This document shows, piece after piece, positions 25,157-34,110 of a stretch of DNA of 64,000 nt (position 1 is the stretch's first letter; every line of letters begins with the position of its first letter). The notes beneath the pieces were generated by a model. That model was given only the letters and a program-made list of their open reading frames with translations. It had not been told where the DNA came from and did no database searches. Position numbers and translations under genes: made by a program. This DNA comes from an uncultured Dorea sp. (lineage in GTDB: Bacteria > Bacillota > Clostridia > Lachnospirales > Lachnospiraceae), in contig URTM01000012.1 in NCBI GenBank assembly GCA_900550865.1, positions 14,206 through 78,205 of the forward strand, given 5' to 3'.

Positions 25157-26083
25157 TTACTTTTCCCAGTATCTCGGACTCATTGAGCACCATTTTACCA
25201 CCTTATATGGTAATTTCTTATACATTTTTCCCATCCGGTATCCCAAATATTTACATCCGCTCTGATAAACCAGTTTCGGAACCAGATATATTTTTCGTTG
25301 TTTCACCAGGTGTCCGGCTGTCTGTTTCACCAGCCTGATCCCTTCGCTCTCAGACTTTATTCCCTCGAAAACTTCCGGATGTTCCACCTGCGAAACAGCC
25401 ATATCAAAATTGCGGTGAAACTGCTGGATCCCCGTATAATTATGAGAATGAATCACTTTTGCCTCTGCCGCATACGCAATTTTGTATCCTGCCGAGATCA
25501 TATGACCGGCTAATATCATATCTTCATTAAATATTGTCCGCTTACAGAATCCCCCCGTTTTTTCATATATATCTTTCCTGTAAGCCGCGCAGACATTTGA
25601 ACAAAAGAATGTTTTTATCCCCAGTTCTGCTATATCTTTCTGAGTTTTTATACGACCTTTTTCCGGATAATTAAACTTTCTTGTGTACCGCTCTATATAA
25701 TTACAATCTGCAGCCGCCAGCTGTCTTGCATAGGCTGCTCCGATCATTTCATCCTGTTCCAGTGCCTTCACCAGATTGCTGATCACATACTCATCCGCCG
25801 GAACTGCATCCTGCGTCATAAATACCACAACTTCCGCATCCGACATCCGCATTCCCATATCACGGGTTGCTCCATGATCAAAGTCCCTCGGTTCTATATG
25901 CGTTACTTTCACTCTTTCCATCTGTTCAACTTCTTCCGGAAAACTTCCGGTCCTGGTATTGATCACAAAAATTTTTTCAATTGGATATTCTTGTTGCTGA
26001 AGCCTTTTCAGAAGCTTTATAAACTTTTCATCCGGTCTGTATGATGGTATCACTACATCGACCGCAGTCTGACATTTATTCAT
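25157..26083 (-). CDS. Family 2 glycosyltransferase, rhamnosyltransferase-like
   Basis: From the ATG at 26081-26083 (behind AAAGGA) the protein is 308 residues; a longer reading to 26110 has no good ribosome binding site. It has the GT2 nucleotide-binding start VDVVIPSYRPDEKFIKLLKRL, FMTQDAVPADEY in place of DxD, and the acceptor-side motif NEDMILAGHMISAGYKIAYA. This form is seen in rhamnosyltransferases of O-antigen and wall polysaccharide pathways. dTDP-rhamnose is made by genes 7-11 kb away in the same locus. Confidence 0.84.
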   Translation of the reverse strand: MNKCQTAVDVVIPSYRPDEKFIKLLKRLQQQEYPIEKIFVINTRTGSFPEEVEQMERVKVTHIEPRDFDHGATRDMGMRMSDAEVVVFMTQDAVPADEYVISNLVKALEQDEMIGAAYARQLAAADCNYIERYTRKFNYPEKGRIKTQKDIAELGIKTFFCSNVCAAYRKDIYEKTGGFCKRTIFNEDMILAGHMISAGYKIAYAAEAKVIHSHNYTGIQQFHRNFDMAVSQVEHPEVFEGIKSESEGIRLVKQTAGHLVKQRKIYLVPKLVYQSGCKYLGYRMGKMYKKLPYKVVKWCSMSPRYWEK

Positions 26084-26096
26084 CTTTCTCAATCCT

Positions 26097-27404
26097 TTAT
26101 CTTTTATCATACCCTACATAGCAATAAATAATTCCCGTCAGGATCAGCCAGAACCATGTTGCCGGACTACTGAACCATGTTGTAAAAAATGCAAGAGCCA
26201 GATATACTGCAATCTGTCCATAAAGCAGATACACAACCGGATTCTCACTCTTTTTAATTATATCGATCACCACTTTTGCAACAATACCGATAATGAGTGC
26301 AAGTATAAATACACCTGCTACTCCCAGATCATAATATGCATCGTAAAACATCGTCAGCGTCGTCAGTTCCGTACTTGTCAGATACAGCGTCGCCGGAACC
26401 AGATTCGGCATTACAAATTTCAGTCCCGTCAGTGACACAAACGGGAAGATCATCCGCAGACCATATGTAAATTTCGGCAGATTTTTCACCAGACAATCAA
26501 AATTGTCAAAGTTATTTGCGATATAAATATACGGCTGGGTAAGAAATACCGGCATCTGTGCGTATTTCATTTTAAATACATTGTTCAAATATGTGGCATC
26601 TCTTTTCTGCGATAATGTGATGATAACATAAGCTGCACAGACCACGATTCCTAGAAGAATCAATGTTCTTTTTCTCATATTTTTATTTACCAGAATATAG
26701 ATTACTGCTGCCACACCAATTTCAAACAAAAACTGGAATCTCGACACGTAAAGAAACGGGACTGCAAATGCAGCCACATTGGCCGCAATGACAGCGGCAC
26801 TCTTCCACCTTCTTTCACCACTGCTGATCTTTTTCCAGAGTACGGTAAGCCCCGGTATCAGAATGCAGCTGATCGCACAATAATGCAGATAGTGCAGTGC
26901 CGACATCTGGAAATAAGAATACGAATATGGTTCATCTGAAAAGACCGGGATATAACCAATCTGGAAAATCTCTATTGTAAAACATACCACCGATATTCCC
27001 AGCAGTGCCATAATACACCTGAAAAGTCTGTCCGCCTTTCTTTCATCTTTTTCAGGTTCTTTTCCTTCTACCCTGCTATATTTTCTTCCCCATTCATATC
27101 CGATTCCGAAAGCTATATAAATCACAAAAAAGCTCAGCCATGTTATATAGCTCCAGATATCCTGCAGCGTACTCAATTTTAAGCAGCTGATTCCCTGTCC
27201 TCCTACCCATGCAAGTGTAAACAGTGCTCTCAGTTCCACAAGGCTTCCGCTTTCCCGTACCCAGTGTACATACAAATATACCGCTTCTATGATCAGAATT
27301 ACTCCCGAAACATAATACCAGTCTGCCAGAGAAGCTATATAACTGACAAAAAAGCTCAGCATATAAGTTCCATATTCTAAAATGATTTTATTCCGTTCCC
27401 TCAT
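26097..27404 (-). CDS. O-antigen polymerase-like membrane protein (Wzy type)
   Basis: The 435-residue protein has about a dozen hydrophobic segments and a periplasm-side loop in the middle (FEIFQIGYIPVFSDEPYSYS, then the KRDATYLNNVFKMKYAQMPVF region). It matches oligosaccharide repeat unit polymerases in topology; sequence conservation in this class is low, so this is a fold-level call. It overlaps the LCP gene by 17 bp and the following glycosyltransferase is 13 bp away, so all belong to one operon. Confidence 0.75.
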   Translation of the reverse strand: MRERNKIILEYGTYMLSFFVSYIASLADWYYVSGVILIIEAVYLYVHWVRESGSLVELRALFTLAWVGGQGISCLKLSTLQDIWSYITWLSFFVIYIAFGIGYEWGRKYSRVEGKEPEKDERKADRLFRCIMALLGISVVCFTIEIFQIGYIPVFSDEPYSYSYFQMSALHYLHYCAISCILIPGLTVLWKKISSGERRWKSAAVIAANVAAFAVPFLYVSRFQFLFEIGVAAVIYILVNKNMRKRTLILLGIVVCAAYVIITLSQKRDATYLNNVFKMKYAQMPVFLTQPYIYIANNFDNFDCLVKNLPKFTYGLRMIFPFVSLTGLKFVMPNLVPATLYLTSTELTTLTMFYDAYYDLGVAGVFILALIIGIVAKVVIDIIKKSENPVVYLLYGQIAVYLALAFFTTWFSSPATWFWLILTGIIYCYVGYDKR

Positions 27405-28524
27405 TCATAGTGTCTCCTTCAAATGTAGACTCCATCGCCTCTGTATTATCTGTTGTTACATCCGTCAGATAAACAATATCACTGTCAATCTCTTTCACTT
27501 TATCCGACGCTTCATAAGAATCATCATTAAACAGTTCCTGATGTAATTGTTTTACATTCTGTTCCAGACCGATGGGAACAACAAAGGATACTCCTTCATG
27601 ATTCTTCACCGTTTCACTGGTTGTCACCTGATAAGGAAATCCATTTGTTGACACTAAATTATAATTCAGTGCATTCGCAGCAAATCCCAGGATCTGTTTT
27701 GACGAAAAACTCGTCGAAACCATCGGGAATACTTCGTCCACAATTTTATTCAATGTGATAAAGTTCGCTTTCTGTGCTTTTTTCGCAACTTTTTCTAATA
27801 CGATCCGCTGTCTCTGCGCACGTTTGAAGTCATTACCGCTTGTATACCGGATTCTCGCATAAGCCACACCATGAATACCGTCCAGATGCTGCGTACCTGC
27901 TTTTTCTTCTATATCCGACCAATGTTCACCAATCACTCTTGCCGTCTCGGCACCATACAGATTACACCAGTGTGCTTCTTCTTTCGTCATTTTAATATCA
28001 ATCCCACCCAGAGCATCAATCACTTTTACAAGCGCATTAAAATTTACACTGACATAATTCTTAATATCAAGATCAAAGTTACGGTTCAGAAGACTGATCG
28101 CCTCTTCCGGACCGCCTGTATTATATGCTGCGTTCGCCTTATTATAGCGTCCATTCTGTTGCTGCAGCAACGTATCCCTGTATACAGACACAAGCTTCAC
28201 GTCACTTGTCTTATTATTGATACTTGCGATCATAATACAGTCACTTTGTACACCGCCGTCCAATTCATTATTTCTTGAATCCAATCCGAACAATGCAATG
28301 TTGGTATAATCCCCCGTATCCTTATAAACTTCTAACTTATTCTTATTCAATACATTATAGTCTAATTTTCCAAGTTTGAACATTCCATAAGCAACTGCCG
28401 ACAAAACAACTAAAATTATAATTTCAGCTATTAATAAGAACATTCTCCTTCTTTTTCTTTTACGTAATTTTTTTCGTCGTTCTTCTCTTAACTGTCTCTT
28501 TGTCTTGCGTCCTTTTTTTCCCAT
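27388..28524 (-). CDS. LytR-CpsA-Psr family ligase, second copy
   Basis: The 378-residue protein has a highly basic cytoplasmic start (KRKRRRMF), a membrane helix at about 28-47 and an LCP domain. It is a paralogue of the gene at 23629-25056 but lacks the Thr/Gly tail. In the first motif GTRSD of the paralogue, this copy reads GVQSD, so the conserved arginine is glutamine (about residue 93); later residues VYRDT and YARIRYTSGNDFKRAQRQR are kept. It lies directly after the sugar transferase in the operon. Confidence 0.9.
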   Translation of the reverse strand: MGKKGRKTKRQLREERRKKLRKRKRRRMFLLIAEIIILVVLSAVAYGMFKLGKLDYNVLNKNKLEVYKDTGDYTNIALFGLDSRNNELDGGVQSDCIMIASINNKTSDVKLVSVYRDTLLQQQNGRYNKANAAYNTGGPEEAISLLNRNFDLDIKNYVSVNFNALVKVIDALGGIDIKMTKEEAHWCNLYGAETARVIGEHWSDIEEKAGTQHLDGIHGVAYARIRYTSGNDFKRAQRQRIVLEKVAKKAQKANFITLNKIVDEVFPMVSTSFSSKQILGFAANALNYNLVSTNGFPYQVTTSETVKNHEGVSFVVPIGLEQNVKQLHQELFNDDSYEASDKVKEIDSDIVYLTDVTTDNTEAMESTFEGDTMNEGTE

Positions 28525-28542
28525 TGCTGTCTCCTTTAGAAT

Positions 28543-29952
28543 TTAATATGCATTCTTATTGATAAAGCCCTTAAAAAATGTCAGGAATAATATCTTTATA
28601 TCAAACCCAAGTGTCCAGTTTTCAATATAATACAGATCATATTCTATTCTTTTCTGAATCGATGTATCTCCACGCAGTCCATTCACCTGTGCCCATCCCG
28701 TAAGTCCCGGTCTCACCTGATGTTTGATCATATATCTCGGGATTTCTTCTTTGAATTTATCTACAAACTGTGGTCTTTCCGGCCGTGGTCCGATCAGGCT
28801 CATGTCCCCCTTCAAAATATTAAACAACTGTGGTAATTCATCAATACTGGTTTTTCTTATAAACTTTCCTACCGGTGTAACACGAGGATCGTTCTTTACC
28901 GTCCATCCTGCCTTCTCTTTTGACGCATCCTGCACGACCATCGAACGGAATTTATACATATAGAATGGTTTATTCTGCAGACCGATTCTTTCCTGCTTAA
29001 AAATCAGCGGTCCCGGTGATGTCACTTTTATAATGACTGTTATAATAAGCATAACAGGTGAAAATAACGTAAGCGCAACCAGTGCTCCGAATATATCCAT
29101 GGCTCTTTTTACAAACGCATTCAGCATATTGCTGAGAGGCACTCTTCTTATATTAATCACAGGCAGTCCTACCAGATCTTCTGTATAAGGCTTTGTCGGT
29201 ATAATATTATTATAATCCGGTATAAACTTTGTATGTACACCAGATTTTTCACACATACCTACAATTTTTTCCAGTTTATGATATTCTGCCAGTCCAAGTG
29301 TGATCGCTATTTCATCCAGCTTATTTTCCGGCAGTACAATCGTCAGGTTATCGATTCTTCCGAGCACCTTAACCCCTTTATACTCTGTTCCTCTTGGTAC
29401 ATTGTCCGCAAGAATTCCTCTCACGATATATCCCCATTCCGGATTTGCTTTAATTCTGTCAATATACTGTTCCGCCGCACGGCTATATCCGATCAGCAGA
29501 ATGTGCTTCTGGTTATATCCCTGCTTCCGCATATCCCGCAGCACTTCACGGATAATATTTCTTACAACAACCTCTAAAAATACATTCACCAGGAAAAATA
29601 CAAAAATCATTCCCCTGGAAAAATCCGGTTGTTTCCATACATATAACAGCAGGATAAATGCCATCAGTCCGATCACATTAGCCTGAATAATATGCCATGC
29701 TTCCAGCCGGCGCCCCTGCACACGTTTCGGTGTATATAACTGAAATCCATAATACAGGATCAAATATCCCGGAACAATTACAATCAATACTTTTGCATAC
29801 TCCTGTAGTGATAAAAACCATGGATCCAGTTCAAAGATCCCACTCTTAAACCGCAGGTACCATGATGCAATATATGAAAATACAATTACTACTGCATCTA
29901 TCACTACATGCAGTCTGTTTAATAATTTCTGATTATCTTTTATCAATGTCAC
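28543..29952 (-). CDS. Initiating undecaprenyl-phosphate sugar phosphotransferase
   Basis: The 469-residue protein has four or five N-terminal membrane helices, a CoA-binding-like central domain (HILLIGYSRAAEQYIDRI) and the C-terminal bacterial sugar transferase domain (VKRAMDIFGALVAL, SPGPLIFKQERIGLQNKPF, YKFRSM, RKTSIDELPQLFNILKGDMS). It transfers a hexose-1-phosphate (typically glucose or galactose) to undecaprenyl phosphate and so starts a repeat unit. The start is GTG at 29950-29952, or the TTG two codons later, which has better spacing to GGGTGAG. It is the first gene of its operon. Confidence 0.93.
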   Translation of the reverse strand: MTLIKDNQKLLNRLHVVIDAVVIVFSYIASWYLRFKSGIFELDPWFLSLQEYAKVLIVIVPGYLILYYGFQLYTPKRVQGRRLEAWHIIQANVIGLMAFILLLYVWKQPDFSRGMIFVFFLVNVFLEVVVRNIIREVLRDMRKQGYNQKHILLIGYSRAAEQYIDRIKANPEWGYIVRGILADNVPRGTEYKGVKVLGRIDNLTIVLPENKLDEIAITLGLAEYHKLEKIVGMCEKSGVHTKFIPDYNNIIPTKPYTEDLVGLPVINIRRVPLSNMLNAFVKRAMDIFGALVALTLFSPVMLIITVIIKVTSPGPLIFKQERIGLQNKPFYMYKFRSMVVQDASKEKAGWTVKNDPRVTPVGKFIRKTSIDELPQLFNILKGDMSLIGPRPERPQFVDKFKEEIPRYMIKHQVRPGLTGWAQVNGLRGDTSIQKRIEYDLYYIENWTLGFDIKILFLTFFKGFINKNAY

Positions 29953-30018
29953 TCACCCGTATTTATCCAAATTTACATTACATTTTATCTTACAATAATT
30001 TTTTCCTTACGACAACCC

Positions 30019-30027
30019 ATTATATCA
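30019..30027 (-). promoter_or_regulatory. Extended -10 promoter of the sugar transferase operon
   Basis: On the minus strand TGATATAAT gives a consensus -10 (30019-30024) with the TG extension and only a weak -35. It lies 67 bp upstream of the GTG start. The same TGATATAAT box occurs upstream of the acyltransferase gene at 56709. Confidence 0.6.
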
Positions 30028-30127
30028 CAGTTTTTCTTAATACTTTATTAATAATTCAGAAATATATCTACAGGCAATTCAAAATATTTTTTAAATCAAT
30101 GTACATATAGCATGTATTACGATTTTT

Positions 30128-30136
30128 TGCTATAAT
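30128..30136 (+). promoter_or_regulatory. Extended -10 promoter of the plus-strand glycosyltransferase
   Basis: TGCTATAAT gives a consensus -10 (30131-30136) preceded by the TG dinucleotide, with no good -35. It is about 43 bp before the ATG at 30179 and diverges from the promoter at 30019. Confidence 0.6.
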
Positions 30137-30178
30137 AGACACAAATCAGAAAACAGAGATCGGAGTATTTCTTAAATT

Positions 30179-31159
30179 ATGAAAGTAACAATTATCATTC
30201 CTAATTATAATGGGAAACATTTCATGGAGCCTTGTCTCCAGTCATTATCGGAGCAGACCTGTAAAGACTTCAAAGTACTTGTCGTTGACAATGCCTCTTC
30301 TGACGGAAGTCTTGAATATATGAGCGAACACTATCCTGAAATAGAAGTCATCTCATTAAAAGAAAATTACGGCTTCAGTAAAGCGGTAAATGTCGGGATT
30401 GAACATTCGACTACACCTTATGTGATCCTGCTCAATAATGATACAACCGTTGATCCCCGCTACGTAGAAGAAATGATCAAAGCGATTGAAAAATCCCACC
30501 GCATTTTTTCCGTCAGCAGTAAGATGATCCAGATGTACCATCCAGAACTGATCGACAGTGCGGGAGATCTTTACACCTTAATGGGCTGGGGTGTCTGCCG
30601 CGGAACCGGACGTCCCGTTTCCAATTATACAAAAGCCGACGAGATCTTCACGGCCTGTGCCGGGGCAGCCATCTACCGCAGAAGTGCTTTTTCAAAAATA
30701 GGTTTATTTGACGAAAATCATTTTGCCTATCTGGAAGATATCGATGTCGGTTATCGGGCGAAAATTTATGGTTATAAAAATACATACTGTCCGACAGCAC
30801 TGGTCTATCATGTAGGAAGCGGTACAAGCGGATCGAAATATAACTCTTTCAAAGTCCGGTTATCCGCCCGCAATAATATTTACCTGAATTACAAAAACAT
30901 GCCTTTCTTACAGCTGGTTTTAAACTTTATTCCGCTTTTTCTCGGATATATTGTCAAATATCTGTTTTTCAAAAAGATAGGATTTGGCAGTGATTATTCT
31001 TCCGGAATAAAAGAAGGACTTGCCCACGCACGTGAACAGAAAAAAGTTCCATTTAAGCTCCGGCATCTTCCAAACTATATCCGGATCGAATTAGAACTGA
31101 TTCTCCACACGCTTTCTTATGCCAGGGACTGGTTTACACGAAAATTATTCAAAAAATAA
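30179..31159 (+). CDS. Family 2 glycosyltransferase, WbbL/rhamnosyltransferase-like
   Basis: The 326-residue protein has the GT2 start VTIIIPNYNGKHFMEPCLQS, VVDNASSDGS, the DxD equivalent LLNNDTTVD, GAAIYRRSAFSKIGLFDE and FAYLEDIDVGYRAK. A C-terminal pair of hydrophobic/amphipathic helices probably contacts the membrane. The pattern is that of WbbL-type rhamnosyltransferases. It is the only plus-strand gene within the polysaccharide locus, flanked by its own promoter and a strong terminator, so it is an independent unit. Confidence 0.88.
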   Translation: MKVTIIIPNYNGKHFMEPCLQSLSEQTCKDFKVLVVDNASSDGSLEYMSEHYPEIEVISLKENYGFSKAVNVGIEHSTTPYVILLNNDTTVDPRYVEEMIKAIEKSHRIFSVSSKMIQMYHPELIDSAGDLYTLMGWGVCRGTGRPVSNYTKADEIFTACAGAAIYRRSAFSKIGLFDENHFAYLEDIDVGYRAKIYGYKNTYCPTALVYHVGSGTSGSKYNSFKVRLSARNNIYLNYKNMPFLQLVLNFIPLFLGYIVKYLFFKKIGFGSDYSSGIKEGLAHAREQKKVPFKLRHLPNYIRIELELILHTLSYARDWFTRKLFKK

Positions 31160-31205
31160 AAATCAGGAACCGTATCATTTTACTTTTGATACGGTTCCTG
31201 ATTTT
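31159..31205. terminator. Perfect 19-bp-stem bidirectional terminator
   Basis: The arms 31159-31177 and 31187-31205 are exact reverse complements (AAAATCAGGAACCGTATCA with its complement) around a 9-nt loop, with A/T tracts on both outer sides. It separates two convergent genes. Confidence 0.93.
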
Positions 31206-31219
31206 ATCTACCGAACCTG

Positions 31220-32458
31220 TCACCGGCCGCTTTTTACGGACGCAGAGCGATTAATATACATATTGATCATCAGTAATCCAATCATCTGGAATCCATTCTG
31301 CAACCCCAGAAATGCCGGATTAAATGCCGGTCTGACCACAAACCATCCCAGCCCGATCAGAGTAAATAACTTAATAACCCAGAAGTTTTGTCCTGCGTAT
31401 TCCCAGATCTTTCTTATATATATCAGGAGGACTCCTCCGACAAAAACTACAAATCCAACAATTCCCATCTGATAAACAAATGACAGATATTCTATTTCAT
31501 ACGAAAACGGTATAGATCCACTTCTGGTATAATCACTGATGTAACTTCCAAACCCATGTCCGAATACCGGGGATTCCTTTACTCCATTCAGCAATGCTCT
31601 CATCTGTATCTGTCTGACATCATCCGATTCTGCGGCAAATGAAGAAAAGAAACGGAATTCGATCATTTTCACTACAGGTTTCAGCCAGAATACTGATGAA
31701 ATAGCCAGCAGTGCCACCCCAGCGTATCTTACCTTCTTAGGAATTTTATTCCAGTAATACAATACTGCCACCAGTGCAAAACAACAAAATTCAACCAGAA
31801 GTACTCTCGAAAATACGATCAGTGTATAAATCCCACTCAATACAAACAGTACACTTCTGATGCTCTTCTTATATTTCTCCATCATCCAGTAAAACGGCAT
31901 CAGCGTCACAACTATAATATCCGATGAAGTCTGTACCCGGATCAGCAATATTCTGCCCAGGTGCATCGTCATTGTCGATGCTTCCGTTCCAAATATATCC
32001 AGATAAAATTGTATCACAGCTTCATATTCTATCAGTTTACATACAAAGACTGTTTCTATGATCATTTTACCCAGGATCTTCAAAAGCATCATATAAAGCA
32101 TACATTCTACGATCTTTTCCGGTTCCACCAGTTCATATCTGACCAGAAAATACAATTCCACAAATACAATTACAGAGATATAAAACAATCCTGTGAATTT
32201 TATGCTCCATTCGTTTCCACGCATGGCACTGGCTGCACATGCAAAAAATCCCAGAACAAATAAAACCAGCTCCAGCTTTGCATGTTGTATAATCTCCAGG
32301 CTTTTCTTTTTTGCGATCAGGCATATTCCCCCCAGAAGAATCAACAGGCATACCAATATCTTCTGAATTGGTATGCCCATCATTACTCCTGTTGGAAGTG
32401 CATAACTCATGATGCACAGATAAATCACAACTTTCAGTAATTTTGATATTTTATTCAT
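31220..32458 (-). CDS. O-antigen ligase/polymerase-like membrane protein
   Basis: The 412-residue protein has about ten hydrophobic helices and a large loop with VKESPVFGHGFGSYISDYTR, the FGxGxG-type signature of the Wzy_C/O-antigen ligase family (PF04932). Such enzymes polymerise repeat units or join glycan to acceptor on the outer side. It differs in sequence from the Wzy-like protein at 26097-27404, so the locus may build two polymers or use one as a ligase. It is 8 bp after rfbC. Confidence 0.8.
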   Translation of the reverse strand: MNKISKLLKVVIYLCIMSYALPTGVMMGIPIQKILVCLLILLGGICLIAKKKSLEIIQHAKLELVLFVLGFFACAASAMRGNEWSIKFTGLFYISVIVFVELYFLVRYELVEPEKIVECMLYMMLLKILGKMIIETVFVCKLIEYEAVIQFYLDIFGTEASTMTMHLGRILLIRVQTSSDIIVVTLMPFYWMMEKYKKSIRSVLFVLSGIYTLIVFSRVLLVEFCCFALVAVLYYWNKIPKKVRYAGVALLAISSVFWLKPVVKMIEFRFFSSFAAESDDVRQIQMRALLNGVKESPVFGHGFGSYISDYTRSGSIPFSYEIEYLSFVYQMGIVGFVVFVGGVLLIYIRKIWEYAGQNFWVIKLFTLIGLGWFVVRPAFNPAFLGLQNGFQMIGLLMINMYINRSASVKSGR

Positions 32459-32466
32459 AATTTATC

Positions 32467-33075
32467 CTAAAAATGGAACGTATCTTTTAATCCAACCCAC
32501 AGCTGATCCTTATCACTTAAGTTCAGTGCCGTGCCGTCTTCCAGTGCATAACCTTCTCCGGATGCTGTTCCTTTATACTCTCCTGTCAGTGTCGGCCACT
32601 CAATACCGATCTCAGGATCGTTCCATGCAAGACCACCTTCATCTCCCGGATGATAGAAGTCTGTACACTTGTAGCAGAACTCAGCAAGATCACTTAATAC
32701 CAGGAATCCGTGTGCGAATCCTTCCGGAATATAGAACTGTTTCTTATTTTCTTCTGTCAGTTCTACACCAAACCATTTTCCATATGTCTCACTGTCACTT
32801 CTTAAGTCTACTGCCACGTCAAATACAGAACCTTTTACGACACGTACCAGTTTTCCCTGTGGAAATTCTTTCTGGAAATGTAATCCCCTTAAAACTCCCT
32901 TTGTAGAACTTGACTGGTTGTCCTGAACGAACTGCATTGTAAGTCCTGCTTCTTCCATATCTTTCTGGTTATATGTCTCCATAAAATATCCTCTTGCGTC
33001 ACCATGTACTGTTGGTTCAATTACACAGAGTCCCTGGATACCGCCTGCGTTTTTTTCTACTTTAATCTGTCCCAT
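32467..33075 (-). CDS. rfbC: dTDP-4-dehydrorhamnose 3,5-epimerase
   Basis: The 202-residue cupin epimerase has GDARGYFMETYNQKDMEEAG, QDNQSSSTKGVLRGLHFQ (catalytic His) and FYIPEGFAHGFLVLSD. It converts dTDP-4-keto-6-deoxyglucose to the L-lyxo isomer, the third step of dTDP-L-rhamnose synthesis. The rfb genes appear in the order A, B, D, C, and rfbC is separated from rfbD by a 91-bp gap with a hairpin. Rhamnose is the substrate for the locus's rhamnosyltransferase-like enzymes. Confidence 0.95.
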   Translation of the reverse strand: MGQIKVEKNAGGIQGLCVIEPTVHGDARGYFMETYNQKDMEEAGLTMQFVQDNQSSSTKGVLRGLHFQKEFPQGKLVRVVKGSVFDVAVDLRSDSETYGKWFGVELTEENKKQFYIPEGFAHGFLVLSDLAEFCYKCTDFYHPGDEGGLAWNDPEIGIEWPTLTGEYKGTASGEGYALEDGTALNLSDKDQLWVGLKDTFHF

Positions 33076-33117
33076 TATTGCGTCTCCTTATTGATTTAAA
33101 TGATTTATACGTGAGTT

Positions 33118-33146
33118 AATCCCAGCCACATCATGTGGCTGAGATT
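33118..33146. repeat. Hairpin in the rfbD-rfbC gap
   Basis: CAGCCACA and TGTGGCTG (33123-33130 and 33134-33141) pair around a 3-nt loop, extended by AATC/GATT across one mismatch. It is not followed by a U-run on the minus strand, so it may be an mRNA-stability or attenuation structure rather than a full terminator. Confidence 0.6.
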
Positions 33147-33166
33147 ATTCTTCACATATATAAAAT

Positions 33167-34108
33167 TTAGAATTCGATTTCTTTCAGATATCTTCCAAGT
33201 GCATCCTGCCATGTCGGAAGTGGAGTAAATCCATTTTCCACAAGTTTACTCTTGTCCAGTCTGCTGTTGAAAGGTCTTGCTGCTTTGGATACACCGTACT
33301 CTTCTGTTGTTACCGGCAGAACCGTCACCTTATCTTCGCTGTATTCTTCGTGTCCAAGCTCTGCTGCCTGACGGAAGATCTCCTTTGTAAAATCATACCA
33401 GCTGATATATCCGCCTTCGTTTGTTGCATGATAGTAACCATATTTGTCTGTCTCGATCATGTCAACAAGAAGTCTTGCAAGGTCAAATGTATAAGTCGGT
33501 GTTCCGATCTGGTCATTTACAACCTTCAATGTATCGTGTGTCTTTGCTACATTGAGCATTGTCTTGATAAAGTTCTTACCGTTCTTTCCGAATACCCACG
33601 CGATACGTACGATGAAGTACTTATCCAGAGTCTCTGATACAGCAAGCTCTCCGGCAAGTTTTGTCTCGCCATATACATTCAGTGGTTTGTAATCCTTGCA
33701 GTCAGGTTCCCAGGCTTTCTCTCCCTGTCCGTCAAATACATAGTCTGTACTGATGTATACCATCTTACAGTCTAACTTTTTACACACATCTGCAATGTTC
33801 TTTGTTCCCGTTGCATTGACCGCTTTTACGATGTCTTTCTTATCTTCGTCTTCTGCAAGGTCCACGGCTGTCCATGCAGCACAGTGTACCACTACATCCG
33901 GTTTTGCATCTGTCAGAACCTTCTCTACAGAAGATGCATCTGTGATATCCATCGACACATACGGCATTGTTGTTACCGCTGTACCATCCTGGATCCCGCT
34001 GTATGTTTCTTTGATGTCAGAACCGATTCCCTCATAACCACGGGATGCCAGTTCATTCATCACATCATGACCAAGCTGTCCGCCAACACCTGTCACTAAT
34101 ACCTTCAT
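33167..34108 (-). CDS. rfbD: dTDP-4-dehydrorhamnose reductase
   Basis: The 313-residue SDR protein has the NAD(P)-binding start MKVLVTGVGGQLGHDVMNEL, the catalytic YGETKLAGE motif, STDYVFDGQ and RIAWVFGKNGKNF. It reduces the 4-keto sugar to dTDP-L-rhamnose. At 313 residues it is slightly longer than the usual 280-300, the extra lying in the segment around GIQDGTAVTTMPYVSMD. It begins 2 bp after rfbB. Confidence 0.94.
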   Translation of the reverse strand: MKVLVTGVGGQLGHDVMNELASRGYEGIGSDIKETYSGIQDGTAVTTMPYVSMDITDASSVEKVLTDAKPDVVVHCAAWTAVDLAEDEDKKDIVKAVNATGTKNIADVCKKLDCKMVYISTDYVFDGQGEKAWEPDCKDYKPLNVYGETKLAGELAVSETLDKYFIVRIAWVFGKNGKNFIKTMLNVAKTHDTLKVVNDQIGTPTYTFDLARLLVDMIETDKYGYYHATNEGGYISWYDFTKEIFRQAAELGHEEYSEDKVTVLPVTTEEYGVSKAARPFNSRLDKSKLVENGFTPLPTWQDALGRYLKEIEF

Positions 34109-34110
34109 TC

